Program-made: the position numbers and the translations under genes
From: Schleiferiaceae bacterium
GTDB lineage: Bacteria > Bacteroidota > Bacteroidia > Flavobacteriales > Schleiferiaceae
Assembly (NCBI GenBank): GCA_028357285.1
Contig: JAOMWM010000009.1
Location: 1-42,096 of the forward strand
Length of the DNA stretch: 42,096 bases
Direction: 5' to 3'
Part shown: positions 25,055 through 34,852 of the stretch, in pieces
Layout of the letters: every line of letters starts with the position of its first letter
Numbering within the stretch: the stretch's first letter is position 1
Notes under the pieces: generated by a model
Databases searched by the model: none
Told to the model about the DNA's origin: nothing
Seen by the model: only the letters and a program-made list of their open reading frames with translations

Positions 25055-26404
25055 ATGTCTACAGCTCTACATGCCATCACACCCGTTGACGGTCGTTATG
25101 CTTCGAAAACCGAAGCACTTTCTCAGTACTTTTCGGAATTCGCGCTGATTAAATATCGGGTTCGCGTTGAAATCGAATACTTTATTGCACTGTGCGAAAG
25201 CGACTTGCCTCAACTCACTGGTGTTGATCATAAGCATTTTGACGCCCTGCGTGCAATCTACAAGGACTTTAGCACGGAAGACGCACAGAAAATAAAGGAT
25301 ATTGAAAAGGTCACGAACCACGATGTAAAAGCGGTTGAATACTTTATTAAAGAAGCTTTCGAAACACTGGGATTAAGCCAATTTCAAGAGTTTATCCACT
25401 TTGGACTTACTTCTCAAGACATCAACAACACGTCTGTTCCTTTATCTGTGAAAGAGGCACTTGAAGAGGTTATCTGCCCTTCAATTGAAGCACTTATTGA
25501 AGCTATTGAGGCGAGTGCAAAGGCTTGGGAAGCCATTCCACTTCTAGCGCGTACACACGGTCAGCCTGCATCTCCGACGACCTTAGGAAAGGAATTCAAG
25601 GTATTTACTTCACGTCTTCGTGGTCAACTCGCACAACTAAAAGCGGTGCCACATAGTGCAAAGTTCGGAGGCGCCACTGGTAATTTTAATGCACACACTG
25701 TCGCCTATCCAGGACGCGATTGGCATAAATGGGGTGATGCTTTTGTAAGCAGCCATCTAGGATTGCAACGCAGCTACCCTACTACTCAGATTGAACACTA
25801 CGATAACATTGCTGCTCAATTCGATGCCCTGAAACGCATCGACAATATTTTCATTGACCTTTGCCGTGACGTTTGGACCTACGTGAGTATGGATTACTTC
25901 AAACAAAAAATCAAAGCCGGTGAGGTGGGATCCTCAGCCATGCCGCACAAAGTAAATCCGATTGATTTTGAAAATGCAGAAGGGAACCTAGGGCTTGCTA
26001 ATGCACTGTTCGAGCACCTCGCTGGAAAACTACCGATATCGCGCTTGCAGCGTGATCTTACAGATTCTACTGTATTGCGTAATGTAGGCGTTCCATTTGG
26101 TCACCTTCTGATCGCCATAGCTTCTATGAATAAGGGATTGGGCAAACTCTTAGTGAATGAGGGTAAAATCGCTGCAGATCTGGAAGCTAATTGGGCCGTA
26201 GTTGCGGAAGCCATCCAAAACATCCTACGCAGAGAGGGCTATCCGAAGCCTTATGAAGCGCTGAAGGCTTTAACCCGTACAAATAGTGCTATAACTGCAT
26301 CGAGCATCGCTGATTTTATTGATACTTTAGACGTAAATGATGCTATCAAAACCGAGCTCAAACAAATTACCCCGAGCAATTACATCGGTCAGGTTCGAAG
26401 CTAA
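25055..26404 (+). CDS. purB: Adenylosuccinate lyase
   Basis: The 449-residue enzyme acts twice in purine synthesis, releasing fumarate from SAICAR and from adenylosuccinate. The fumarase-superfamily loop GSSAMPHKVNP is at 292-302, with the catalytic Ser in GSS, and conserved His168 in ARTHGQP and TSQD (119-122) complete the site. The long branch resembling the E. coli enzyme is indicated by length and by HAITPVDGRY at the start. I place the start at ATG 25055, giving MSTALHAITPVDGRY; a TTG 21 bases upstream would add an unconserved stretch. An OB-fold gene follows nine bases downstream. Confidence 0.96.
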   Translation: MSTALHAITPVDGRYASKTEALSQYFSEFALIKYRVRVEIEYFIALCESDLPQLTGVDHKHFDALRAIYKDFSTEDAQKIKDIEKVTNHDVKAVEYFIKEAFETLGLSQFQEFIHFGLTSQDINNTSVPLSVKEALEEVICPSIEALIEAIEASAKAWEAIPLLARTHGQPASPTTLGKEFKVFTSRLRGQLAQLKAVPHSAKFGGATGNFNAHTVAYPGRDWHKWGDAFVSSHLGLQRSYPTTQIEHYDNIAAQFDALKRIDNIFIDLCRDVWTYVSMDYFKQKIKAGEVGSSAMPHKVNPIDFENAEGNLGLANALFEHLAGKLPISRLQRDLTDSTVLRNVGVPFGHLLIAIASMNKGLGKLLVNEGKIAADLEANWAVVAEAIQNILRREGYPKPYEALKALTRTNSAITASSIADFIDTLDVNDAIKTELKQITPSNYIGQVRS

Positions 26405-26413
26405 TTCTACATC

Positions 26414-26818
26414 ATGAAGAAAGCGCTCATTACCCTATCTTTTTTTGTTATCGCAGCGGTTTCTCTCGGACTCTATCAATACTTTAGAACGCCTGAAAAA
26501 GCGAAGGAACAGGAACCTGTTTTCGAAGGCAGTGCTGATGGATTTGCAGGAATACTGATGGACTTTGAATGGGAAACCGGCACCGTCATTGAACTCTCAG
26601 ATACCATTCAAAGTGCGGAGCGCAAAAGCATCACCTTTCCTAACGGAATTATTGTAACAAAGGACACCTCTGATCATAGTCTATGGCCCACCGAAGGTTA
26701 CATAACCGTAAAAGGCGTGTACCAAGGCAAGGAAGTTGACGAATTCTTTGGGGAAACGCTAATTCGTGTGAGTGGCGCTTTTCTTCTCGAGCCCTCGAAG
26801 CCTAAAAATCTGAATTAG
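26414..26818 (+). CDS. Membrane-anchored protein with probable OB-fold (tRNA_anti-like) domain
   Basis: The 134-residue protein has one N-terminal hydrophobic segment (about residues 5-22), which is a signal anchor or uncleaved signal peptide. The following domain has a pattern of short beta strands (TGTVIELSDTI, SITFPNGIIVT, GYITVKGVYQGKEVD, LIRVSGAFLL), which resembles the tRNA_anti-like OB-fold domain seen in small Bacteroidota envelope proteins. The match is from general pattern, not a specific residue signature. It is the third gene after the metallophosphoesterase and purB. The last 60 bases overlap the convergent MFS gene, the largest overlap in the window. Confidence 0.65.
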   Translation: MKKALITLSFFVIAAVSLGLYQYFRTPEKAKEQEPVFEGSADGFAGILMDFEWETGTVIELSDTIQSAERKSITFPNGIIVTKDTSDHSLWPTEGYITVKGVYQGKEVDEFFGETLIRVSGAFLLEPSKPKNLN

Positions 26819-28048
26819 ACCTATTCCGAAGAATACAGTAAGTGCCAGTGCGGAATTTCTAAGATCGCCGGTCAAAGCCTCAAGAATGCCTATACTGAAC
26901 ATTCCAAAAGTTGTGGCCAATTTCTCCATAACGTCGTAAAAACTAAAGTACGTCGTGTGGTCTTCCGTTTCAGGAAGCATCTTGCTGTAGGTAGAACGTG
27001 AAAGACTTTGTACTGCACCCATAACAAACCCTAGTACACCGCCAACAACATAGAATTGGCCCGCGGTCTGGACAAAATAGGCGGCAAAACACAACAACAT
27101 CCAGATCGCAACCCCCACTTTGATTGCGAATACATTCGTCGTTCGTTCACTTAAACGTGCAAAAACTGCGGAACCGGCTATAGCAACGAATTGAATGATC
27201 AAAATGGTCATAATAAGCTGTGAAGATTCTAGATCTAAAACCTTTGATCCGAAGACAGCAGCAAGCAGTATGATGGTTTGCATGCCTACGCTGTACCAGA
27301 AAAAGCCTCCGAGAAAAATGCGCAGCGACTTAATTCCACGAAATTCTTTAAATACAAGCAATAGCTCACGCCAACTTTTCCAGAACAGTTTACCTTCAAA
27401 ATAATCTTTCACTTCATCTTTGGGCAATCTATTGATGGCGGGGAGTCCGAACCCCAACCACCAGATTCCGGTAACCAGGAATGAAAATCTAGAAGCAACG
27501 CCTTCATTAGCAAAACCAAAGGTTTGCGGCATCTGAACAAGGATAAGGCATAAAATAAGCAATAAGGCACTCCCAAAATAGCCTAGAGAAAAGCCTCGTG
27601 CTGACAATCGGTCTTGCATTTCAGCAGGGGCGATGACTGGTAAGAAACTGTTGTAAAACACAATGGATCCGGTAAAACCTACGCTCGCCAAAAAGGCAAG
27701 ATAAAGCCCTATATAGGGGTTAGCAGCAGTAAACAGCCCCATACAAGAGGTGCTCAAAGCCCCAATAATCATAAAGGTTCGCATAAACACTTTACGACGT
27801 CCTGTGCGATCTGCCATAGCAGCGAGATAGGGCGATAAAATGGAAATAGTTAAATACGATGCGGCGATGACATAACTGTAGACGACTGTATTTTCCCAAT
27901 AGCGTCCTAAAAACAACACTTCATTCGTCTCATTCTTAGTGACCGCCTCATAGTACAGCGGAAATAAAACGGTACTAATGACCAAAGAATAGACTGAATT
28001 TGCCCAATCGTACATGGCCCAGCCACGTTGTGTTTTTGTGAATTTCAT
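26759..28048 (-). CDS. UMF1 (Atg22-like) family MFS transporter
   Basis: The 429-residue protein has about 12 hydrophobic helices. The opening KTQRGWAMYDWANSVYSLVISTVLFPLYY is diagnostic of the UMF1/Vba-type family (PF11700), and MADRTGRRKVFMR is its loop motif between helices 2 and 3. The bacterial substrates are not established; yeast Atg22 exports amino acids from the vacuole. The gene is transcribed alone. Its 3' end overlaps the convergent OB-fold gene by 60 bases, and its start faces the secreted protein at 28115. Confidence 0.9.
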   Translation of the reverse strand: MKFTKTQRGWAMYDWANSVYSLVISTVLFPLYYEAVTKNETNEVLFLGRYWENTVVYSYVIAASYLTISILSPYLAAMADRTGRRKVFMRTFMIIGALSTSCMGLFTAANPYIGLYLAFLASVGFTGSIVFYNSFLPVIAPAEMQDRLSARGFSLGYFGSALLLILCLILVQMPQTFGFANEGVASRFSFLVTGIWWLGFGLPAINRLPKDEVKDYFEGKLFWKSWRELLLVFKEFRGIKSLRIFLGGFFWYSVGMQTIILLAAVFGSKVLDLESSQLIMTILIIQFVAIAGSAVFARLSERTTNVFAIKVGVAIWMLLCFAAYFVQTAGQFYVVGGVLGFVMGAVQSLSRSTYSKMLPETEDHTTYFSFYDVMEKLATTFGMFSIGILEALTGDLRNSALALTVFFGIGLIQIFRLRGLEKKSATHTN

Positions 28049-28079
28049 CGTTCGACTAATTTACAACGCGAAACGGCAT

Positions 28080-28087
28080 TATATTTG
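28080..28087 (+). promoter_or_regulatory. Candidate -7 element for the secreted protein at 28115
   Basis: TATATTTG, an exact TAnnTTTG, 27 bases before the ATG at 28115. No TTG at the expected upstream spacing. It lies in the divergent gap with the UMF1 gene. Confidence 0.45.
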
Positions 28088-28114
28088 AAGGAAATGGACC
28101 AAATTAATTTAGCC

Positions 28115-28960
28115 ATGAAAAAACTGCTTCTTATCCTCGCCTGCTCTGTTTCTTTTTTAGAAGTTGCAGCACAGGATATGATTATTTATAAGGATAAAAC
28201 GATCGATGAGGTAACTATCATTGAAGTGAATCCAGATTTCATTAAATACCGTGAATACGGGTCGCCAGTAAATTCTGCAACCTTCAGCATCGAAAAGGAT
28301 TACTTGAGTAAAATCATTTTTGAAAGTGGTCGCGTGATGGATTTGAGTAAAACCATGATGGATGATGAGCGTATTTACGCGAACCAACGTCGACATGGTA
28401 TTAAGATAGATATTGGCGCTATCAGTCAAAACTACATGTTCGTTGTATACGAGGAGGCCATTAATCCATCAAGCTCTTGGGAAGCAGGCGCCTTATTTGT
28501 GGGTGCGGGTTATGAAAATCAAAACGGTTGGAATGATCCAGAACGTGCCATGGGAGCAGGTCTTTATACCGGTTTTAAATTCAAAAGAAGTCCTAATTTC
28601 TACATGCAACGCATGCGCTATGGACATATTATGAGAGGTTCGTACATCAAACCTAATCTGATGATCACGACATTTAATTACGACCGCATTGATTACGATC
28701 ATCCACCTGATCCAGTTACGTTTATGTATCCAACTACCCGTGAGACGGCTTTCGCAGGAGCCGCGATGCTCGAATTCGGTAACCAACTAGTGTTATCTGA
28801 ACAGTTGATGGTAGAATATTCTGCAGGATTTGGCTACGGATTTACGACTAAACAAGCCTATTGGAACTACTCAAATTATGGTTTCAGTGGCGGGATTGGC
28901 ACTGATTTGGCACCGTACGTTTGGAACTTTGGTTTAAAAGTAGGGTACCTCATGAAATAA
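28115..28960 (+). CDS. Secreted hypothetical, probable outer-membrane beta-barrel
   Basis: The 281-residue protein begins with a signal peptide (MKKLLLILACSVSFLEVAAQ). A first block (DMIIYKDKTIDEVTIIEVNPDFIKYREYGSP) resembles a short repeat found in Bacteroidota proteins that sense or bind at the outer membrane; the rest is strand-like with many Tyr, Phe and Gly, ending VWNFGLKVGYLMK. I choose the ATG at 28115 because the earlier in-frame start at 28028 overlaps the divergent gene and lacks a signal sequence. No family name. A perfect 16-base inverted repeat terminator follows. Confidence 0.78.
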   Translation: MKKLLLILACSVSFLEVAAQDMIIYKDKTIDEVTIIEVNPDFIKYREYGSPVNSATFSIEKDYLSKIIFESGRVMDLSKTMMDDERIYANQRRHGIKIDIGAISQNYMFVVYEEAINPSSSWEAGALFVGAGYENQNGWNDPERAMGAGLYTGFKFKRSPNFYMQRMRYGHIMRGSYIKPNLMITTFNYDRIDYDHPPDPVTFMYPTTRETAFAGAAMLEFGNQLVLSEQLMVEYSAGFGYGFTTKQAYWNYSNYGFSGGIGTDLAPYVWNFGLKVGYLMK

Positions 28961-28984
28961 TACCGCCCCGCGGTAGATACCATA

Positions 28985-29020
28985 AAAAAGCCCGGCGCAT
29001 TGAAATGCGCCGGGCTTTTT
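28985..29020. terminator. Bidirectional intrinsic terminator
   Basis: A perfect 16-base inverted repeat (28985-29000 with 29005-29020) with loop TGAA. The GC-rich core is flanked by an A run on one side and a T run on the other, so it can end both the plus-strand secreted gene and the minus-strand aconitase gene. Confidence 0.92.
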
Positions 29021-29048
29021 GTTTGAACGCTAGTAACAGCGCTACGCT

Positions 29049-31319
29049 TTATGCGTTGTTTTGCGTCTTAATCAAATTCAATGCAGAACCTGCCTTGAAC
29101 CAATCAATCTGCTGTGCATTGTAAGTGTGGTTTAACTTGATGTTGTCTGTAGCACCATCGGCATGGACTACTTCAAGATTTAGCTGCTTACCTGGTGCAA
29201 ATTCAGCGAGATCTGTAAAGTTAAACGTGTCGTCAGAAAGAATACGATCGTAATCTGCTTCGTTATCGAAAGTCAGACCCAACATACCCTGCTTCTTTAA
29301 GTTGGTTTCGTGGATACGAGCAAATGACTTCACAATCACTGCACGTACGCCTAAGTGACGTGGCTCCATTGCTGCATGCTCACGAGAAGAACCCTCTCCA
29401 TAATTGTGATCACCAACAACAATAGTTGGAACACCAGCTGATTTGTATGCGCGAGCTACGTTAGGAACCTCATCAACAGATCCATCAAGCTGATTAGTAA
29501 CAGCATTTGTAGCCTCAGTATAGGCATTCACTGCGCCAATCAAACAGTTGTTAGAAATGTTATCTAAGTGTCCGCGGTAGCGCAACCATGGACCTGCCAT
29601 AGAAATATGGTCCGTTGTACACTTACCCAAAGCTTTGATGAGCAATTTCGCTCCATGAATGTTCTGACCGTCCCAAGGCGCGAATGGCGCCAGTAACTGT
29701 AAACGTTGAGATTCTGGACTCACTACAACATCAACACCTGAACCGTCTTCAGCCGGTGCTTGATACCCGTTATCTTCTACTGCGAAGCCTTTACTAGGTA
29801 ACTCTTGGCCTGTAGGCTCCGCCAATGTTACAGCATCGCCGTTTTCATTGACGAGCGAGTCGGTCACTGGATTGAAATCTAGCTTACCTGAAATTGCGAT
29901 TGCTGCAACCATCTCTGGAGACGTCACAAACGCATGCGTGTTTGGGTTTCCATCAGCACGCTTTGCAAAGTTTCTATTGAAAGAGTGAACGATAGAGTTT
30001 TTCTCTTGCTTTTCAGCTCCTTCACGCGCCCATTGTCCGATACATGGACCACAAGCGTTAGTAAAGATTCTCGTTCCCTCTAGCTTGTTGAAGGTATCCA
30101 TCAAACCGTCGCGTTCTGCAGTGAAGCGAACCTGTTCAGAGCCTGGGTTAATTCCCAAGATTGCCTTTGGCTTGATGCCCTTTCCGACGGCGTCAGCAAC
30201 AATGGATGCCGCACGAGTCAAATCCTCGTAGGAAGAGTTCGTACATGAACCAATCAAAGCCCATTCAATATCTGTCGGCCAGTCGTTAGCTGCCGCTTTT
30301 TCCTTCATTTCCGCAACAGGTGTTGCTAGATCCGGAGTAAATGGACCATTCAAATGTGGAGTCAGCTCATCTAGATTAATCTCAATAACTTGATCGAAGT
30401 ATTGTTCCGGATTTGCATAAACTTCTGCATCGCCAGTTAAGTGTTCGGCTACTTCATCTGCAGCATCAACAACATCTTGACGTCCCGTAGCTGCTAGGTA
30501 ACGGCGCATACTGTCATCGTAACCGAACGTAGAAGTGGTTGCTCCAATCTCCGCACCCATGTTACAAATGGTTCCTTTACCTGTAGCACTCATACTCTCC
30601 GCACCTTCACCGAAATATTCGACGATGGCACCCGTTCCTCCTTTAACAGTAAGGATACCGGCTACTTTTAAGATTACATCTTTAGGCGCAGTCCAGCCGT
30701 TTAAACGACCCGTGAGTTTTACACCGATAAGTTTCGGGAATTTCAGCTCCCAAGGCATGCCTGCCATGACATCTACGGCATCAGCACCACCAACACCGAT
30801 AGCTACCATACCTAAACCACCCGCATTTACCGTATGGCTGTCCGTACCGATCATCATACCTCCTGGGAAGGCATAGTTTTCTAAAACTACCTGGTGAATG
30901 ATACCTGCTCCTGGCTTCCAAAAACCGATACCGTATTTATTACAAACTGAAGACAAGAAGTTGAATACTTCATTGTTCTTGTTGATTCCTTCTTGTAAAT
31001 CTTTATCTGCACCTATACGTGCTTGGATAAGGTGATCTGCATGCGCTGTAGATGGCACTGCAACTTTATCCTTACCAGCTTGCATGAACTGTAACAAAGC
31101 CATCTGCGCAGTTGCATCTTGCATGGCCACACGGTCGGGCGCAAAATCAACGTAGCTAGCGCCTCTACCGAAGGCTTCACTTGCACTTCCTTCCCACAGG
31201 TGGGTGTATAAAATCTTTTCTGCTAAGGTCAATGGTTTACCTACCGCCTCACGAGCTGCTGCGACGCGCTCCGGGTAACGGTTATAAACTTCGCGTATCA
31301 TATCGATATCAAAGGTCAT
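29049..31319 (-). CDS. acn: Aconitate hydratase, mitochondrial-type
   Basis: The 756-residue TCA-cycle enzyme isomerises citrate and isocitrate through cis-aconitate. The [4Fe-4S] ligands are Cys359 (GSCTNSS), Cys423 and Cys426 (CGPCIGQW). Other family blocks are [28 protein letters not shown], and near the C-terminus [15 protein letters not shown]. Length and motif order match the mitochondrial aconitase subfamily usual in Bacteroidota rather than the longer E. coli AcnA or AcnB. It stands alone, between a bidirectional terminator and a 167-base gap. A one-mismatch -7 element (TAAATTCG, 31349-31356) is upstream. Confidence 0.96.
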   Translation of the reverse strand: MTFDIDMIREVYNRYPERVAAAREAVGKPLTLAEKILYTHLWEGSASEAFGRGASYVDFAPDRVAMQDATAQMALLQFMQAGKDKVAVPSTAHADHLIQARIGADKDLQEGINKNNEVFNFLSSVCNKYGIGFWKPGAGIIHQVVLENYAFPGGMMIGTDSHTVNAGGLGMVAIGVGGADAVDVMAGMPWELKFPKLIGVKLTGRLNGWTAPKDVILKVAGILTVKGGTGAIVEYFGEGAESMSATGKGTICNMGAEIGATTSTFGYDDSMRRYLAATGRQDVVDAADEVAEHLTGDAEVYANPEQYFDQVIEINLDELTPHLNGPFTPDLATPVAEMKEKAAANDWPTDIEWALIGSCTNSSYEDLTRAASIVADAVGKGIKPKAILGINPGSEQVRFTAERDGLMDTFNKLEGTRIFTNACGPCIGQWAREGAEKQEKNSIVHSFNRNFAKRADGNPNTHAFVTSPEMVAAIAISGKLDFNPVTDSLVNENGDAVTLAEPTGQELPSKGFAVEDNGYQAPAEDGSGVDVVVSPESQRLQLLAPFAPWDGQNIHGAKLLIKALGKCTTDHISMAGPWLRYRGHLDNISNNCLIGAVNAYTEATNAVTNQLDGSVDEVPNVARAYKSAGVPTIVVGDHNYGEGSSREHAAMEPRHLGVRAVIVKSFARIHETNLKKQGMLGLTFDNEADYDRILSDDTFNFTDLAEFAPGKQLNLEVVHADGATDNIKLNHTYNAQQIDWFKAGSALNLIKTQNNA

Positions 31320-31486
31320 AGAAGTCTAGTTTTTCTATTAATTCGACACGAATTTACCACATAAAATGCGATTTTCAGTGGTGGTCTTGTGTTAGAATCA
31401 ACCCGCCGAACCAGACATTGAAAGATTAAAGATTATCTGTATTGAAAATCTTTATTTTCTTAAAAAAAGTGTTCTGAATTTGAGAA
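31320..31486. other. Intergenic region, largest gene-free gap in the window
   Basis: AT-rich, 167 bases between the aconitase start and the T9SS protein stop. It holds a one-mismatch -7 element for aconitase (minus strand TAAATTCG, 31349-31356) and a weak AAAGATT/AATCTTT repeat around 31422-31455 without a clear T run. No ORF, RNA or strong hairpin seen. Confidence 0.5.
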
Positions 31487-32311
31487 TTAAGGAATCCAAA
31501 CCTTGAGATTGTGGTACCAGTTGTCACCTTCAATTCTAACGATATACATACCCGTGGACCAAAGCTCCGTACTGAAACGGTGCGCTTGAGCTGTTTTGGA
31601 TGATACTGCCATTAATTTACCCGTAGCATCAAACACACTTATTCCTTGTGGATTCTCCAAAGCTACGTTCAAATACCCTTCAGTTTGAGAGACTTTCATT
31701 GAACGCAAAACAGTTTCCATGACGTCTAACAGTTCAAAACCTGCTGTATGCGTGCTGTCCTTTGCTGGATTAAAACTCCAATCTTTTATAGTAAAGCTCT
31801 TAGCACTATCCTCAACATCAATCCGCGCCCATCCATAACAAGCGGTATCATTTTTGACAATACGAAGTCCTAAATACCCATCGGTCATTGGACCTGCCCA
31901 GTTTGAGTTTGGATAGGCCACACCGTCTACATGAAAGGCCATATATCCGGCGTCAGTTGAACTGTTGATTCCCGACCAACTCTGTGAAGCATCTATCGTA
32001 GTACCAGGAAGTACTTTTTCTACATAGCTAAAGCCATTTTGACCAGCGCCCATAGCAAGATTGCCCTCGATACTGTCTCCTGGGTGAAGTAGCACAGCGT
32101 TTACGTTTCCTAATTGGCCTCCGCCTAAAATATGTTCAATGGTAAAATCTACAATGGTATCCCCATCGAGGTCCAATTCAAAAATCCCGTCCACTATCGT
32201 GGTATCCGAAATATCTGTGTATTGATATTGTGCTTGTGCAGCTGTGCTACCAAGAAGAGCGGCAGCAGTAGCTATATATTGACTGAGACGTTTAGAATCC
32301 GATTTTTCCAT
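31487..32311 (-). CDS. T9SS type A sorting domain-containing secreted protein
   Basis: The 274-residue protein has an N-terminal signal peptide (SQYIATAAALLGSTAAQAQ). A middle region of about 170 residues contains FELDLDGDTIVDFTIEH, which looks like an Asp-rich calcium-type turn, and GYMAFHVDGVAYPN and GYLGLRIVKNDTACYGWARIDV. The C-terminal 70 or so residues (GISVFDATGKLMAV, GMYIVRIEGDNWYHNLKVWIP) are the type A T9SS sorting signal: after crossing the outer membrane it is cleaved and the protein is attached or released. The function of the middle region is unknown. Its -7 element at 32317-32324 ends five bases before the ATG. Confidence 0.88.
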   Translation of the reverse strand: MEKSDSKRLSQYIATAAALLGSTAAQAQYQYTDISDTTIVDGIFELDLDGDTIVDFTIEHILGGGQLGNVNAVLLHPGDSIEGNLAMGAGQNGFSYVEKVLPGTTIDASQSWSGINSSTDAGYMAFHVDGVAYPNSNWAGPMTDGYLGLRIVKNDTACYGWARIDVEDSAKSFTIKDWSFNPAKDSTHTAGFELLDVMETVLRSMKVSQTEGYLNVALENPQGISVFDATGKLMAVSSKTAQAHRFSTELWSTGMYIVRIEGDNWYHNLKVWIP

Positions 32312-32316
32312 GGATG

Positions 32317-32324
32317 CAAATATA
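32317..32324 (-). promoter_or_regulatory. Candidate -7 element for the T9SS protein
   Basis: The minus strand reads TATATTTG in the 16-base gap between the fusion gene stop and this gene. It ends five bases before the ATG. A TTG is 15 bases upstream, shorter than usual. Confidence 0.4.
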
Positions 32325-32327
32325 TAC

Positions 32328-34811
32328 CTAAAAGCGTCGCAACTGCGTCTTTACGACCCCTTTGAGGCTGGAAATATCCACGGTTTTCTTCAAAACTTTT
32401 GTTAAAACTGCCATGGACTGCCTCAATCGAGGCGATACAACACCTTGTTGTTCGGCTTCTATGAGATCTTCAAACCATAATTCGACAACCGTTGCATGAG
32501 CATCCATTGAAAATAGCAAAGACATTTCGTTGTATGCTTTTTCCCAGCGATCCATTTCATTCCATTGTAAGGGTGCTGATTCCGCACCCATCATATGGCG
32601 CTGACTTTTCAGTAACGCTTGACTTTCACGTCGCATAGCTATGATGACTTTTGGACCCTCCGGTAGCGGCGCCTTAACTAGTAACGGTGCTACAATTTTA
32701 ACCGATCGTCCGCGCTGACTTTTCAACCATTTTGCATCAAATGTCCAATTCTTAATTTTTTCGTGTTCAAAATAACCCGCTTGATTGAAATGGTCCGCCT
32801 GCCGAGTTTCATCCGTAACCGGCTCAATACCCAATGACTTCAGTAGCTGCATGGCAAGAGACGTACCGCTGCGAGGCGGGCCGGTCACGACAAACAATGC
32901 TGTTCCGTTTTCCGCTGGAAGTAATGCCTGCTGAACAGCTTTCGCCGTTCGAGCCGCATTGTTATCCCCAGTTTTAGAGAAAAGCCATGCCAAGGCACCA
33001 TGAACCCACGGCTGATGGAAAACTAATTCAGTGCTTTTAAGTCCAACACGTATGGCCTCATCCCAATTTTCAATGTGCAAATAATACCGAAGCCAAAGAT
33101 TTAATACATCGGGTCGGTCTTCTGCTAAAGGCTGTAGCAATTCGTATAAAGTGTTAAAGAGATTCGCTTTCACTAAGAATCTACCCCAAAGTATTGCGGT
33201 AGATGCATCCATGGTATGCGAAGAAAAATTGGGTGCTATCCATTCTTCATTATTCGACAAGGCAACTAAAGCTCGGTAATACGACCAAATCTCAGATTGC
33301 CGCTGCTCTTGAGCTACCCAGTTAAGTAGCTCGCCCAATGCATTAAATTGCTTCGACTCTGCAAGTAATGCTGCACCTAGCTGCAGATAACGTAAGGGCG
33401 AATTTTTATTCAATCCTAGCGTAGTTAATTCTCGCCAAGCATATTCAGGTCTACCTTCAGCGCGCAGACTTCGCGCGAGGTAATAACTGTTTTCTAAAAG
33501 GCGTTGATCTGTGACTTCTGCTGCATGAGCATCAAGATATCCCATGGCAATCAAATCCGAAAGCATGGATGATTCAAGCATTAAAGACTCTTGATCTTCC
33601 CCACTAATTCCTGTGATACTAGGCACACGCGACGCCTTGAGTTTAGATTTAATGCAAGGAGCTACCCTTCCTTTCATTTCAGGAATGGCTTTCAACTGGT
33701 GAACCGCAAGCAGTGTAGGCGCAATGTCTAAAAGCGTTAAACCGCTAGTCAATGCTTCAGTATTCACCATAGCACCCTTTGCTAAGAATACACCGAAATG
33801 GCGGTGTTCTAGGGCTGGTGCACCGGCGTGATCCGGCAATTGGCCCCAGCGCTCGTCCCCCGATTTAAAACCGTGGTCACTTATCAAAAAAGTTGTGGTC
33901 TTTTCGCTAGTGAACCTTAATAGAGCATCAAGGAAAAGGTCGTGTAATCTGTATGCAGCTGTAACAATGTGTTGGTACATAGCAAAAGCTTCATCAGTAA
34001 CCCCAGGGAGCTGAGGAGGATGATACTTCATCCCGAGGTGTTTGTAATGATCTAATGCGTCGTAATATATACTCGCGTGCGCCTGACTCCCATAGGCTAA
34101 GGCCAATGTCGCAAGTGTATGTACGTTGAGTGCATGTGTTGTGATTTTCAATACACTCCGTACCACTTCGTTTTCGCTGTTTACCTCAAGATTCGGGAAA
34201 AATAAAGCAATGGCCTGCGCCGGTATTTCCTCGGGTTGCAGTAATAAGGCCTTTGCTATGGGCCGGAGATAAGAAGGCCGAATACCAGCATCGATCCAAT
34301 TCCCATCTTCTGCAGGAGCGAGGTTAGAAATCCGAACCCCACCGCCTTTACTTTCTGGCGCAGGGTGCGATGGCCACCAACCTACGGTAGTGCATGAAAG
34401 GCCATTTTCTTCGAGTACATCCCAATAGGTTGGTACTTGTATCGAAGAACCTCGTACGGCTCTCACCGTCCCATTATCTATCTCTGTAAATCCATGAATA
34501 CCGTGCTTAGAAGGCCATTGTGCTGTAGCAATAGTGCTCCAAAGCATGGGCGAGATTGGTGGGTCAAGTGTGGCCAATTGGGCCCGTACACCACCTTCCA
34601 TCAGGGCAGTCAGATGAGGCATCTTGCCAGAGGTCAATAACGGTGTCATGACTTGCCAGTCCGCGGCATCCCATCCAACCAGCAAAGAATCAAGAGGACT
34701 GTTTTTTTCTGGCGGAGCGGGAAATTGGGTCAAATCAATTCCCTTGAATTGGGCGACTGCTTTATAGCCACCAGCCAAAAACCCCAATGTATATATATCC
34801 TTTTGCGCCAT
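32328..34811 (-). CDS. Phosphodiesterase-TPR-sulfotransferase fusion protein
   Basis: The 827-residue protein has three parts. Residues about 40-350 form an alkaline-phosphatase-superfamily phosphodiesterase domain: Asp48 in GWDAADW, probable nucleophile Ser87 in PPISP, Asp254 and His258, Asp312-His313 in SDHGF, and His336 form a complete two-metal set. Residues about 420-630 are helical and TPR-like. Residues about 638-827 are a sulfotransferase domain: GPPRSGTS (644-651) is the phosphosulfate-binding loop and Arg728-x7-Ser736 fits the 3'-phosphate site. No signal peptide is seen, which suits a cytoplasmic PAPS-using enzyme and is unusual for the phosphodiesterase family. The substrate is unknown. 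It may be lineage-specific. Adjacent genes give no clear pathway. Confidence 0.85.
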   Translation of the reverse strand: MAQKDIYTLGFLAGGYKAVAQFKGIDLTQFPAPPEKNSPLDSLLVGWDAADWQVMTPLLTSGKMPHLTALMEGGVRAQLATLDPPISPMLWSTIATAQWPSKHGIHGFTEIDNGTVRAVRGSSIQVPTYWDVLEENGLSCTTVGWWPSHPAPESKGGGVRISNLAPAEDGNWIDAGIRPSYLRPIAKALLLQPEEIPAQAIALFFPNLEVNSENEVVRSVLKITTHALNVHTLATLALAYGSQAHASIYYDALDHYKHLGMKYHPPQLPGVTDEAFAMYQHIVTAAYRLHDLFLDALLRFTSEKTTTFLISDHGFKSGDERWGQLPDHAGAPALEHRHFGVFLAKGAMVNTEALTSGLTLLDIAPTLLAVHQLKAIPEMKGRVAPCIKSKLKASRVPSITGISGEDQESLMLESSMLSDLIAMGYLDAHAAEVTDQRLLENSYYLARSLRAEGRPEYAWRELTTLGLNKNSPLRYLQLGAALLAESKQFNALGELLNWVAQEQRQSEIWSYYRALVALSNNEEWIAPNFSSHTMDASTAILWGRFLVKANLFNTLYELLQPLAEDRPDVLNLWLRYYLHIENWDEAIRVGLKSTELVFHQPWVHGALAWLFSKTGDNNAARTAKAVQQALLPAENGTALFVVTGPPRSGTSLAMQLLKSLGIEPVTDETRQADHFNQAGYFEHEKIKNWTFDAKWLKSQRGRSVKIVAPLLVKAPLPEGPKVIIAMRRESQALLKSQRHMMGAESAPLQWNEMDRWEKAYNEMSLLFSMDAHATVVELWFEDLIEAEQQGVVSPRLRQSMAVLTKVLKKTVDISSLKGVVKTQLRRF

Positions 34812-34836
34812 AGCGTAAAAGTAATTGCTAAATTTG
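34803..34836 (+). promoter_or_regulatory. Promoter of the MacB-like permease gene
   Basis: TTG (34803-34805, within TTTTG), a 23-base spacer and TAAATTTG (34829-34836), an exact TAnnTTTG, precede the ATG at 34853 by 16 bases. The -33 part overlaps the start of the divergent fusion gene. Confidence 0.5.
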
Positions 34837-34852
34837 GAGTTACCCCACTGCT

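Noticed and set aside
31422-31455. AT-rich AAAGATT/AATCTTT hairpin as terminator of the T9SS gene
   Set aside because: The stem is weak, the loop long, and there is no T run after it.
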